A DNA stretch of 64,000 nucleotides from Myroides sp. N17-2 (GTDB lineage: Bacteria > Bacteroidota > Bacteroidia > Flavobacteriales > Flavobacteriaceae): the NCBI RefSeq assembly GCF_002286775.1, contig NZ_NSGJ01000002.1, positions 62,001 to 126,000 of the forward strand. The letters run 5' to 3'. Shown here one piece after another: positions 9,172 through 16,373 of this stretch (the stretch's first letter is position 1; each line of letters starts with the position of its first letter). A program made the translations under genes and the position numbers. Below the pieces are notes generated by a model that was not told where the DNA came from, searched no databases, and saw only the letters and a program-made list of their open reading frames with translations.

Positions 9172-10572
9172 ATGAAAACAACCAGAGTAGAAAGTGATTT
9201 AATAGGTGAATTACAAATTCCTATAAATGCTTATTATGGAGTACAGACACAGAGAGCAATTAATAACTTTAAGATATCAACAAGTAAGTTGTCTGATTAT
9301 CCTGAGTTTGTTAAGGGGCTAGCTATAGTTAAATGGGCTGCAGCTAAAACCAATTTCGAGTTAAACGTATTAGACGAAAAAATATATAAAGTAATCGCTG
9401 ATGTATGTCAGGAGATTATAGATGGTAAATTACACGCTGAGTTCCCAGTGGATATGATTCAAGGGGGAGCTGGTACTTCAGTAAATATGAATGCTAATGA
9501 GGTTATCGCTAATAGAGCGTTAGAGATCTTAGGATTCGAGAAAGGGGACTATGCACATTGTTCTCCTAATGATCACGTTAATTTGTCTCAATCTACTAAT
9601 GATGCTTATCCTACTTCTTTTAAAGTAGCAATATTCGAAATGAATAAACGAGTAGTAGAGAAGTTAGAGTTATTAGTAAAAGGTTTTGAAGCTAAAGCTA
9701 AGGAGTTCGAAAACATTATTAAAATGGGTCGTACACAACTTCAAGATGCTGTGCCTATGACTTTAGGACAAGAGTTCGGAGCATTTGCATTTACTTTAAA
9801 AAGAGAAATAGCTACATTAAACCAAGCTAGCCAAGCATTCTTAGAGATTAATATGGGGGCTACAGCTATCGGTACTGGTTTAAATGCTGTACCTGGATAT
9901 GCTGATCTATGTGCTAAGAACTTAGGCTTATTAATGAAACAACCTGTTACATCTGCTGAGAATCTTGTAGAGGCTACATCTGACACAAGCGGATTTGTTG
10001 CTTACTCAGGAGTATTGAAAAAAGTTGCTATCAAGTTATCTAAGATCTGTAATGACTTAAGATTATTATCTTCAGGACCACGTACAGGACTTAACGAGAT
10101 ACAACTTCCTCCTATGCAACCAGGATCTTCTATTATGCCAGGTAAAGTAAACCCTGTTATCCCTGAAGTGGTTAACCAGGTATGCTTTAAAGTGATTGGT
10201 AATGATATGACGATTACTATGGCGTCTGAGGCAGCTCAATTACAGTTAAACGTGATGGAGCCTGTATTAGCACACACATTAATGGAGTCTATGATATGGA
10301 TGGAGAATGCTATGCAGACTTTAGTAGAGAAGTGTGTAGTAGGAATCAAAGCTAATGTAGAGCATAATAAAGACTTAGTGTTAGGAAGTATTGGTATCGT
10401 AACAGCATTAAATCCATATATTGGATATAAGGCAAGTACTAAAATTGCTAAAGAAGCTTTAGAAACGGGAAGAGGAGTTTATGAACTAGTATTAGAGCAT
10501 AATTTATTGACTAAAGATAAGTTAGACGAGATCTTAGACCCTAAACATATGCTTGCACCGCATTCGATTTAA
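9172..10572 (+). CDS. aspA: Aspartate ammonia-lyase
   Basis: Aspartase of the fumarase/aspartase superfamily, interconverting L-aspartate with fumarate and ammonia. The family signature GSSIMPGKVNP is at about residues 317-327. The substrate-binding segments GAGTSVNMNANEV and HVNLSQSTNDAYPTSFK are intact. TRVESDLIGELQIP at the N-terminus is typical of AspA rather than FumC. The protein is 466 residues and cytoplasmic. It supplies fumarate to the same pool as SdhCAB and the class I fumarase in this window. A strong terminator follows 20 bases after the stop, so it is probably monocistronic. Confidence 0.94.
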   Translation: MKTTRVESDLIGELQIPINAYYGVQTQRAINNFKISTSKLSDYPEFVKGLAIVKWAAAKTNFELNVLDEKIYKVIADVCQEIIDGKLHAEFPVDMIQGGAGTSVNMNANEVIANRALEILGFEKGDYAHCSPNDHVNLSQSTNDAYPTSFKVAIFEMNKRVVEKLELLVKGFEAKAKEFENIIKMGRTQLQDAVPMTLGQEFGAFAFTLKREIATLNQASQAFLEINMGATAIGTGLNAVPGYADLCAKNLGLLMKQPVTSAENLVEATSDTSGFVAYSGVLKKVAIKLSKICNDLRLLSSGPRTGLNEIQLPPMQPGSSIMPGKVNPVIPEVVNQVCFKVIGNDMTITMASEAAQLQLNVMEPVLAHTLMESMIWMENAMQTLVEKCVVGIKANVEHNKDLVLGSIGIVTALNPYIGYKASTKIAKEALETGRGVYELVLEHNLLTKDKLDEILDPKHMLAPHSI

Positions 10573-10592
10573 TAAACAAAATAAATATCAAT

Positions 10593-10622
10593 AAAAAAGT
10601 CTCCTATTGGGAGACTTTTTTA
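10593..10622 (+). terminator. Terminator after aspA
   Basis: A stem GTCTCC/GGAGAC with a five-base loop, extended by A-T pairs, is flanked by six A upstream and six T downstream. Confidence 0.88.
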
Positions 10623-10713
10623 TTGATATTTATGTAACTTTTTGAGAATCTGTTGTCTTAAGTGTAGATTGGTAGGTTTTTTGTGGTACTTAGTAAAGTT
10701 TAATATACGGATT

Positions 10714-11343
10714 ATGAAAGCATTAGTTATAGGGGGTACTGGAGCAACAGGAAAAGTGCTCGTACGCCAATTGCTTTGTGATGATGCTTTTCACGAAGTA
10801 GTTATTTTTATTAGAAGAGAATGGGAATTACAGCATCCTAAATTAGTTACCCATATAGTTGATTTTGAGAATATCGATCAGTGGAAGCACTTAATTCAAG
10901 GAGATGTTGCGTTTAGCTGTTTAGGTACTACATTAAAAGAAGTAGGAAGTAAAAAGAAGCAGTGGCATATAGACTATGACTATGTAATGCAATTTGCTCA
11001 ATATGCGAAAGGGAATAGGGTGAATACTTTTGTGCTATTATCTGCCAAAGCTGCTTCAGAGCGCAGTGCTTTCTTTTACAGTAGACTGAAAGGAACTCTA
11101 GAGCGTTCAATACTTAATTTGCGTTTTGATAATACTATTATCTTGAGACCAGGCTTATTACTACGTCCAGGTTCAAATCGTTTTGGTGAACGTCTAGCAG
11201 CTAAAATATTACTTGGTTTTAATGCGATAGGTATGTTTAAGAAACATAAACCAGTTGAAGTTGTCAAAGTAGCTAATCGAATGCGCCATGAAGCCAAGGT
11301 AGATTGCTGTCGACGATTAATTGTAGAGAGCAATGAGATGTAG
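10714..11343 (+). CDS. NAD(P)-binding Rossmann-fold protein (HTATIP2-like)
   Basis: A short atypical SDR of 209 residues. The start is placed at ATG 10714 because the nucleotide-binding motif GGTGATGK then falls at residues 7-14; extending to 10642 would add 24 residues of unlikely sequence. Later motifs FSCLGTT and VLLSAKAA fit NAD(P)H-binding proteins related to human HTATIP2 and bacterial oxidoreductases of the NmrA-like group. Substrate unknown. It lies downstream of the aspA terminator and is convergent with the SGNH-like lipoprotein gene. Confidence 0.82.
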   Translation: MKALVIGGTGATGKVLVRQLLCDDAFHEVVIFIRREWELQHPKLVTHIVDFENIDQWKHLIQGDVAFSCLGTTLKEVGSKKKQWHIDYDYVMQFAQYAKGNRVNTFVLLSAKAASERSAFFYSRLKGTLERSILNLRFDNTIILRPGLLLRPGSNRFGERLAAKILLGFNAIGMFKKHKPVEVVKVANRMRHEAKVDCCRRLIVESNEM

Positions 11344-11450
11344 ATATGTGTATTAGTACACTTATTTGGTTATATTTAATATAAACAATACCTTTTAATT
11401 GCATTCTAGTAAGTCAGTTATACTAGTGTATTTAGTGTATAAACATAAAG

Positions 11451-11485
11451 TAGGCTTAACCCCATAAGAGTTAAGCCTAATCTTT
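11451..11485. terminator. Terminator-like hairpin between convergent genes
   Basis: A 10-bp perfect stem TAGGCTTAAC/GTTAAGCCTA with a nine-base loop lies between the convergent stops at 11343 (+) and 11507 (-). The T tracts on either side are short and interrupted. Confidence 0.65.
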
Positions 11486-11506
11486 AGTGTATTCTGAGTT
11501 TATATG

Positions 11507-12397
11507 TTATTTAAAACTTGCTGCTATTTTAAATAATGCATCTGGATTACTAACACCATCTTTTACATTCATTACTTTAATATTATCACTATCTCCTGTA
11601 CCTGTACTTAACGGTAACTGTTGAGGTATCTTAGGAGTTTCTCCAAATAGTGTTTGGTATAATACGATAGAGTTAACGAATACTGCATCATTAAGCATGT
11701 GTCTTGATGAGTCTGTATGACGCAATACATCTTTCCCATCTTTGGTTGCTGTATAGCCTTCTTTACCTTCATATGCAGCACCTAATACAGAAGAAAAGTC
11801 TAGGTATCCAGTGTTAGGCAATGCTTTCGCTACTGCTACACCATTCTCTACTAATAGAGGTTGGTAATCTTTATAGTCTGCTCCATTGTACTCGAACGGC
11901 ACAGTTAATCCATAGATATAAGTGGCCACACCAGGACTATTTGTAATTACTTGATCGTGTACATTCTTTGTATTTGTTTTGTACTTATCTAGTTCTTGGA
12001 TTGCTACAGGAGTTGCTTCTTGTAAGATCACATAGTCAAAGTAATTGCCATCTTTATCTGTTTTACCAAACAGCTTATCTGCATCTTTCTTATTCGCACC
12101 GATGATTTTGTCGATACTTACTCCCATTGCTAGTAGTGATTTTACCTCTACTTCTTTATTATTCTCTTTTGCAAGAGCTTCTAACATTTTAGGAAAACTT
12201 GCGAAGTACTCTGTATGACTGTTACCAACGAATAATACTCTTACAGGACCTTCTGCTTTAGGAGGTGTAGGTTTAGCAACTAACTCTTTAGAAGTAGTTC
12301 CTTCAGTTGCTCCATCTGTACCTGCAGTCTTGTTCTTATCTCCACATGAAGTAAGTATTAACGCTCCGATAAAGGCACTTAATAAAATCTTTTTCAT
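11507..12397 (-). CDS. SGNH/GDSL-like lipoprotein (DUF4886-like)
   Basis: An exported lipoprotein of about 296 residues. The start is set at 12397 (MKKILLSAFIGALILTSC) because a TAnnTTTG promoter element covers the longer alternative start at 12433. The lipobox LTSC places the acylated Cys at residue 18. The mature part has FVGNSHTEY with S60 as probable nucleophile, YVILQEATP as the block corresponding to SGNH block III, and a late histidine segment DSSRHMLNDAVFVNSIVLYQTLFG. This order fits DUF4886, an SGNH-hydrolase-like family. The substrate, perhaps an esterified polysaccharide, is a guess from the family. Confidence 0.75.
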   Translation of the reverse strand: MKKILLSAFIGALILTSCGDKNKTAGTDGATEGTTSKELVAKPTPPKAEGPVRVLFVGNSHTEYFASFPKMLEALAKENNKEVEVKSLLAMGVSIDKIIGANKKDADKLFGKTDKDGNYFDYVILQEATPVAIQELDKYKTNTKNVHDQVITNSPGVATYIYGLTVPFEYNGADYKDYQPLLVENGVAVAKALPNTGYLDFSSVLGAAYEGKEGYTATKDGKDVLRHTDSSRHMLNDAVFVNSIVLYQTLFGETPKIPQQLPLSTGTGDSDNIKVMNVKDGVSNPDALFKIAASFK

Positions 12398-12430
12398 AGT
12401 ATTTTTATTTAAAAATAATGTTAATACTAT

Positions 12431-12438
12431 CAAAGCTA
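12431..12438 (-). promoter_or_regulatory. -7 element TAGCTTTG for the SGNH-like lipoprotein
   Basis: On the minus strand this octamer matches TAnnTTTG exactly, 33 bases before ATG 12397. A TTG about 21 bases upstream could be a weak -33 element. It decides the start choice, since an upstream ATG would lie inside the promoter. Confidence 0.6.
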
Positions 12439-12542
12439 AACATTATAATCTTTCTAATACAACTTATCGATTTTTATTTTAATAGTCTTCGAACTCTATT
12501 TTTAATGCTTCTTAGGGTATTCTATCTATTTGTTATATAATA

Positions 12543-12575
12543 AAATAGGCCTCACATTATCTGTGAAGCCTATTT
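12543..12575 (-). terminator. Terminator downstream of yceI
   Basis: Stem of 8+5 bp (AAATAGGC, TCACA / TGTGA, GCCTATTT) with a single-base mismatch and a five-base loop. On the minus strand it is followed by a T/A-rich tract. It lies about 70 bases beyond the yceI stop. Confidence 0.75.
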
Positions 12576-12582
12576 GGGAAAT

Positions 12583-12628
12583 CAAGAGTCTATTTATATT
12601 TCTTGGGTAAATAATAGACAGACTCTTG
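12583..12628 (-). repeat. Second inverted repeat downstream of yceI
   Basis: CAAGAGTC and GACTCTTG (8 bp) bracket an inner pair TATTTA/TAAATA. It forms an interrupted hairpin directly after the yceI stop and before the stronger terminator at 12543-12575, possibly protecting the 3' end. Confidence 0.5.
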
Positions 12629-12643
12629 GTAATTATGAAAGGA

Positions 12644-13219
12644 TTATTTAGCCTTGTTGAATTCTAAGTTCACGTTAATTTTAACGTCTTTAGCGATACC
12701 TTGAGCTGTAGGGTCATACGCTACACCAAAGTCAAAACGGTTGATAGTAGTGCTAGCTTGGAATCCAAGTTTAGTATTACCTTGACCATCATCTTTTAAT
12801 AAACCACCGTAAGTAAGATCAAAAGTTACTTTCTTAGTGATATCTCTTATTGTTAAGTTACCTTCTAATTTGTATTGGTCTTTACCTGTTTTTTTAATTG
12901 AAGTACTTTCAAAAGTCATTGCAGGGAATTTCTCTGCATTAAAGAAATCATTTGTTTTTAAGTGGTTATCACGCATCTCGATAGAAGTGTTCACACTGTT
13001 GATATCTACAGAGAATTTGAATGTTCCCTTAGTTAGATCTTCTGTATTTCCCTCAAATGTACCTGTGTATTTATCAAAACGACCATCTACATAAGAGATT
13101 CCCAAGTGCTTCACTGAGAAATTTACGAATGAGTGATAGTTATCTACATTCCACTTAGTTTGTGCGAATGATGCAACTGAGAATAATGTTGCTACGAATA
13201 ATAATGCTATTTTTTTCAT
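12644..13219 (-). CDS. YceI family periplasmic protein
   Basis: A 191-residue exported lipocalin-like protein of the YceI family, which binds isoprenoid lipids. The N-terminus is a signal peptide MKKIALLFVATLFSVASFAQ, cleaved after residue 19 or 20. The family pattern follows: WNVDNYHSFVNFSVKHLGIS, then GTFKFSVDINSVNTSIEMRDNHLKTNDFF, then FDFGVAYDP near the end. Role in the cell envelope is inferred; relatives are induced by acid, base or oxidative stress. A conserved operator shared with the neighbouring lactate-oxidase-like gene lies at the -33 position of its promoter, so the two are probably co-regulated. Confidence 0.93.
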   Translation of the reverse strand: MKKIALLFVATLFSVASFAQTKWNVDNYHSFVNFSVKHLGISYVDGRFDKYTGTFEGNTEDLTKGTFKFSVDINSVNTSIEMRDNHLKTNDFFNAEKFPAMTFESTSIKKTGKDQYKLEGNLTIRDITKKVTFDLTYGGLLKDDGQGNTKLGFQASTTINRFDFGVAYDPTAQGIAKDVKINVNLEFNKAK

Positions 13220-13251
13220 CTTATTAATTTTTATTGTTTTGTTATCTGTTA

Positions 13252-13302
13252 CAAATGTAGTTCTGTTATATCCTTTATTGCTTAACCTAGATTAAGAACG
13301 GT
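13252..13302 (-). promoter_or_regulatory. yceI promoter with shared palindromic operator
   Basis: The minus-strand -7 element TACATTTG (13252-13259) matches TAnnTTTG. Twenty-two bases upstream, in place of a -33 box, is CTTAACCTAGATTAAG (13281-13296 on the plus strand), a near-palindrome CTTAA-N-CTAG-N-TTAAG. The 17 bases TTAACCTAGATTAAGAA (13282-13298) recur identically upstream of the gene at 13338-14573, 23 bases from its own -7 box. This suggests an activator site. Confidence 0.7.
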
Positions 13303-13337
13303 ATTGAGAAATAGTGATTGTAGATTATTTTTATGTA

Positions 13338-14573
13338 TTAGATACTTAAATCTTTATCTGTATATAGTTTAGTGTTTTGTATTTCTTGAATATTTTTAGC
13401 TCCACCTAAGAACATATTGATGATTAACTCTTTGTTTAATTGGTCTATTACAGATGTTACTCCTTGACTGCCTCCTAAATGTAATGCATAAAGTATAGGT
13501 CTGCCGATAGCTACGATATCAGCTCCACTAGCTAATGCTTTAAAGATATGAGATCCTCGTCTAACACCACTGTCAAAGATAATAGGCACACGTTTGTTGA
13601 CTGTTTTTGCAACCAATGGAAGCACATCAAATGAAGATGGACCTGCATCTAGTTGTCTACCGCCATGATTAGATACCCATATTGCATCTGCTCCAGCTTG
13701 AATTGCTATCTCAGCATCTTCAGGTGACTGTATTCCCTTAACGATAACAGGTAATCCTGTCATATCTTTTACATATTTAATATCTGTAGGTTTAAAGTCT
13801 TGCTTGGCTTGTGCATATATTTCTGTTATACCTGCGCCTTTTCCTGTTTTATTTCCATCAGTTTGCTGGGCAGCAAATAACTCTAAGTTACCCATTACTA
13901 GTGGAAATGTAAATCCTGTTTTGATGTCTTCTTCTCTATATCCTCCTACAGGTGAATCTACTGTCAGGATGATAGCTTTCGCTCCGTGTTTTTTTGCTCT
14001 TTCTAATGTGAATTTATTAAAGTCATCATTTTTACTCATGTATAACTGAAAGAAGAATGGCGCACCGTTTATTCCTTCAGCCACTTCTTCTATTGTCTTA
14101 TTTCCATAAGTGCTCAGTGAGAATAGAGATCCTGCTGCTATCATTCCTTTAGCTGTAGCTACTTCACCGTCTACGTGAGATAATCCTTGAGCTGCCATAG
14201 GAGCTTGTATAATGGGAGTCTTTAATGAAATTCCAAATAAACTTGTTGATAGGTCTATGTCCTCATGTTTAATCCCTTTTAGCACGCGTGGCATGATATA
14301 CTTCTTATCGAAGTTCTCAGTATTGATCTTAAGATTGTTTTGGTCTTCAGCACCACCTACGATATATCCAAATGCGCCTTTATCCATTTCAAGCTTGACT
14401 TGTCCTTCTAAGTCGTGTAAGTTGACAATCTTTAGTTTTTTCTCAGCAGTACTAGCTTGATATCCTTTTCCTTTTTTTTCTTTCCCTTGTGTAGTTGTTT
14501 CTGTAGTTGGTACATGAGCATAAGTACTAGTCATAAGTGTTACGGCTATCAATGTTACTATTGTCTTTTTCAT
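13338..14573 (-). CDS. Exported FMN-dependent alpha-hydroxy-acid oxidase (lactate oxidase-like)
   Basis: A 411-residue flavoenzyme of the alpha-hydroxy-acid oxidase family, nearest in motif to L-lactate oxidase (lactate + O2 to pyruvate + H2O2). The active-site signature SNHGGRQLD is at about residue 300. FMN/substrate segments PMAAQGLSHVDGE, FFQLYMSKND and DSGVRRGSHIFKALASGAD are present. Unusually for this family it has an N-terminal signal peptide (MKKTIVTLIAVTLMTSTYA) followed by a Lys-rich linker, so it is predicted to be exported. Whether it acts as an oxidase or passes electrons to a carrier cannot be read from sequence. It shares its upstream operator with yceI. Confidence 0.88.
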   Translation of the reverse strand: MKKTIVTLIAVTLMTSTYAHVPTTETTTQGKEKKGKGYQASTAEKKLKIVNLHDLEGQVKLEMDKGAFGYIVGGAEDQNNLKINTENFDKKYIMPRVLKGIKHEDIDLSTSLFGISLKTPIIQAPMAAQGLSHVDGEVATAKGMIAAGSLFSLSTYGNKTIEEVAEGINGAPFFFQLYMSKNDDFNKFTLERAKKHGAKAIILTVDSPVGGYREEDIKTGFTFPLVMGNLELFAAQQTDGNKTGKGAGITEIYAQAKQDFKPTDIKYVKDMTGLPVIVKGIQSPEDAEIAIQAGADAIWVSNHGGRQLDAGPSSFDVLPLVAKTVNKRVPIIFDSGVRRGSHIFKALASGADIVAIGRPILYALHLGGSQGVTSVIDQLNKELIINMFLGGAKNIQEIQNTKLYTDKDLSI

Positions 14574-14602
14574 ATTCTTGAGATTTGTAATTTTTGATAG
14601 GA

Positions 14603-14652
14603 CAAAGTTAAGATGAGGTGTTATCCTAATTGATTAACCTAGATTAAGAATG
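14603..14652 (-). promoter_or_regulatory. Lactate-oxidase-like gene promoter with shared operator
   Basis: The minus-strand -7 element TAACTTTG lies at 14603-14610. The operator copy TTAACCTAGATTAAGAA lies at 14634-14650, 23 bases further upstream. Between them a minus-strand AGGATAACA resembles AGGATATAACA in the yceI promoter, so similarity extends beyond the palindrome. Confidence 0.7.
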
Positions 14653-14772
14653 GATTTTGTTGTGAATAAACTAGAAACTACCTGATTACTAGCTTACTAA
14701 TGGTAGTGATAATTTTTAAGACCTAATAAATAGGATGAGTTGGCAGTTGTATTTTTTACGAGCTAATTTTGG

Positions 14773-14864
14773 GTGGTCGGCTTGTGGTCGGCTGTTGATA
14801 GGCATGTGGTCGGCTGAAAAGCATTATAAATAAGCCCATCAAGAGCCTATCATATGGGGATCAT
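14773..14864. repeat. 11-bp repeat array A (two opposed blocks)
   Basis: Left block: GTGGTCGGCT-type units begin at 14773, 14784, 14795 (variant TTGATAGGCA) and 14806, exactly 11 bases apart. Right block: AGCCCATCAA at 14833, AGCCTATCAT at 14844 and TGGGGATCAT at 14855, also 11 bases apart and in reverse-complement orientation. The rest of the 14574-15172 gap shows the promoter of the upstream minus gene and nothing else I recognise. Confidence 0.8.
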
Positions 14865-15172
14865 TATTCGAACAGTTGGAAGGAGGTATATATGTCAATA
14901 ACGATTTTTATAATAGACGTAGTTCAGGATGAGTTAAAGTTTTTTCTTGACTTAATCTGTTTTAAAAGAAGTATAATACATTATGCCTTAATGATTGTTA
15001 GTCTTTGATAACGAGTTTGTTGATTTTGTTTTTGATGATTGAAATGTCAGGAGCTTAAAAATATTTGATACTTTTGTATAGAAGATAAAAGACTGTATAA
15101 TAGATAGGTAAGGTAGTGTCTGTCTAGTATGTGGAGTTAGTTGTATAAGTAAAAAGTGTGTTATTGTTTAGT

Positions 15173-15595
15173 ATGAGGAAATTAACTAAATATGGGTGTT
15201 TTAACCTTTTAAATGTAGTACATATCTACCTTCTGAACTTTATAGTTGCACTTTTCATGATATCTGAAAGGGGCAATGAGACTGTAGATTTTGAGTATGT
15301 TTATAGGTTGTTTCTCATGCCATTTGCATTGATGGTTTTTACTTTTATGATACTTATTCCGCCAGTGATTTTGATGCTTGTTCTTATTTCGTGGTTTAAT
15401 AAGAAGATGTTGCACGCGTATTGGTCTTCGTTAGTATTGTATTTGATTATTATATATCTTTTTTATGGAGGAAGTATACACGTATCATGTGTTGTCTCTA
15501 CTGTAATTACAGGAGGATTAGTGACAGGTATGTTTTGGAAGACCTGTAAGAGATTGGATGATGAGAGAAGTCGTGAGAATACGTTAGAGTCGTAG
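15173..15595 (+). CDS. Small integral membrane protein, unknown
   Basis: A 140-residue protein with about four hydrophobic segments (near residues 12-32, 50-72, 88-104 and 108-125) and a charged C-terminal tail. The start is set at ATG 15173 rather than the GTG five codons upstream. I do not recognise a family. It lies between an 11-bp repeat array and another orphan gene, in AT-rich DNA with few neighbours on the same strand, which suggests accessory or lineage-specific DNA. Confidence 0.6.
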   Translation: MRKLTKYGCFNLLNVVHIYLLNFIVALFMISERGNETVDFEYVYRLFLMPFALMVFTFMILIPPVILMLVLISWFNKKMLHAYWSSLVLYLIIIYLFYGGSIHVSCVVSTVITGGLVTGMFWKTCKRLDDERSRENTLES

Positions 15596-15683
15596 TATAT
15601 AAATATTGATTTTGGTATATAGTGCAAATTATTGCTGTATAGAGAAGAATTTGTACCTTTAGGAGTAATTTATTCTTGTTTGT

Positions 15684-16313
15684 ATGAAAGAAGTTAAAGA
15701 ATTAAGTTTTGAATTTATTGATTTGGCTTTATCTACTGTTATTGATTCAGATTTATTAGATAAAGTTCCCATTTTTGGCACGTTTAATAAGTTGTGTAAT
15801 ATTGGTAACCTTTTTAAGGTGAAATGTTTTGAACAAAAACTAAAGAACTTCTTTATAGAAATAGAGTCTATAAAGCTTGAAGATAAAATTAAATTTAAGG
15901 GAAAAATAGAGAAATTAAGTGAGTATAAAAATCTTGCTGAACGAATATTATTAGTTTTAGATGGTTTTGACGAAGTAGAAAAAGCAACAATTATAGGTAA
16001 ACTATTTAAAGCTCTTATACTAGAAGATATTACAATGCAACAATATAAAAAATTTATGTATATAATTGATAATTGTTTTTTAGACGACTTGATCGAGTTT
16101 AAAGAGTATCATAGTTTCGAGAGGAGGGAGATATCGGAAGAAGCACAAAGAAGTATGTTGCAATTTGGTTTGTATGAGATTAAAGTAGTAGATATCAATA
16201 GACAACGTCAGAAAAATAAGAATGCAAGGAAAGATGATAACTTTAATGATTATAATTTTACAGATTATGAAACCAGTGGGATAGGACAACTTATTTTAAA
16301 AAATGGATTCTAA
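15684..16313 (+). CDS. Hypothetical cytoplasmic protein
   Basis: A 209-residue, Lys/Glu-rich, largely helical protein without a signal peptide. I do not recognise it. The N-terminal third (KELSFEFIDLALSTVIDSDLLDKVPIFGTFNKLCNIG) has an amphipathic, membrane-associating look. The C-terminal end is polar and Asn-rich before GIGQLILKNGF, a segment resembling the end of an effector or ATPase-like domain. Its DNA is clearly more AT-rich than glyS downstream, suggesting acquisition. A shared terminator follows. Confidence 0.6.
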   Translation: MKEVKELSFEFIDLALSTVIDSDLLDKVPIFGTFNKLCNIGNLFKVKCFEQKLKNFFIEIESIKLEDKIKFKGKIEKLSEYKNLAERILLVLDGFDEVEKATIIGKLFKALILEDITMQQYKKFMYIIDNCFLDDLIEFKEYHSFERREISEEAQRSMLQFGLYEIKVVDINRQRQKNKNARKDDNFNDYNFTDYETSGIGQLILKNGF

Positions 16314-16324
16314 TAGTTATAAAA

Positions 16325-16350
16325 AAAGCTGCTCCTCTCGGAACAGCTTT
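16325..16350. terminator. Bidirectional terminator between convergent genes
   Basis: An 11-bp stem AAAGCTGCTCC/GGAACAGCTTT with one mismatch and a four-base loop is flanked by A on the left and T on the right. It lies between the orphan gene (+) and glyS (-). Confidence 0.8.
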
Positions 16351-16373
16351 TGTATTTTAAAGTAATCTATTGA

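Noticed and set aside
10642..10713. Longer start for the NAD(P)-binding protein
   Set aside because: The Rossmann motif normally lies at the very N-terminus; the extra residues MRICCLKCRLVGF look non-coding.
12398..12433. Longer start for the SGNH-like lipoprotein
   Set aside because: The region overlaps a TAnnTTTG promoter element, and the signal peptide begins at 12397.
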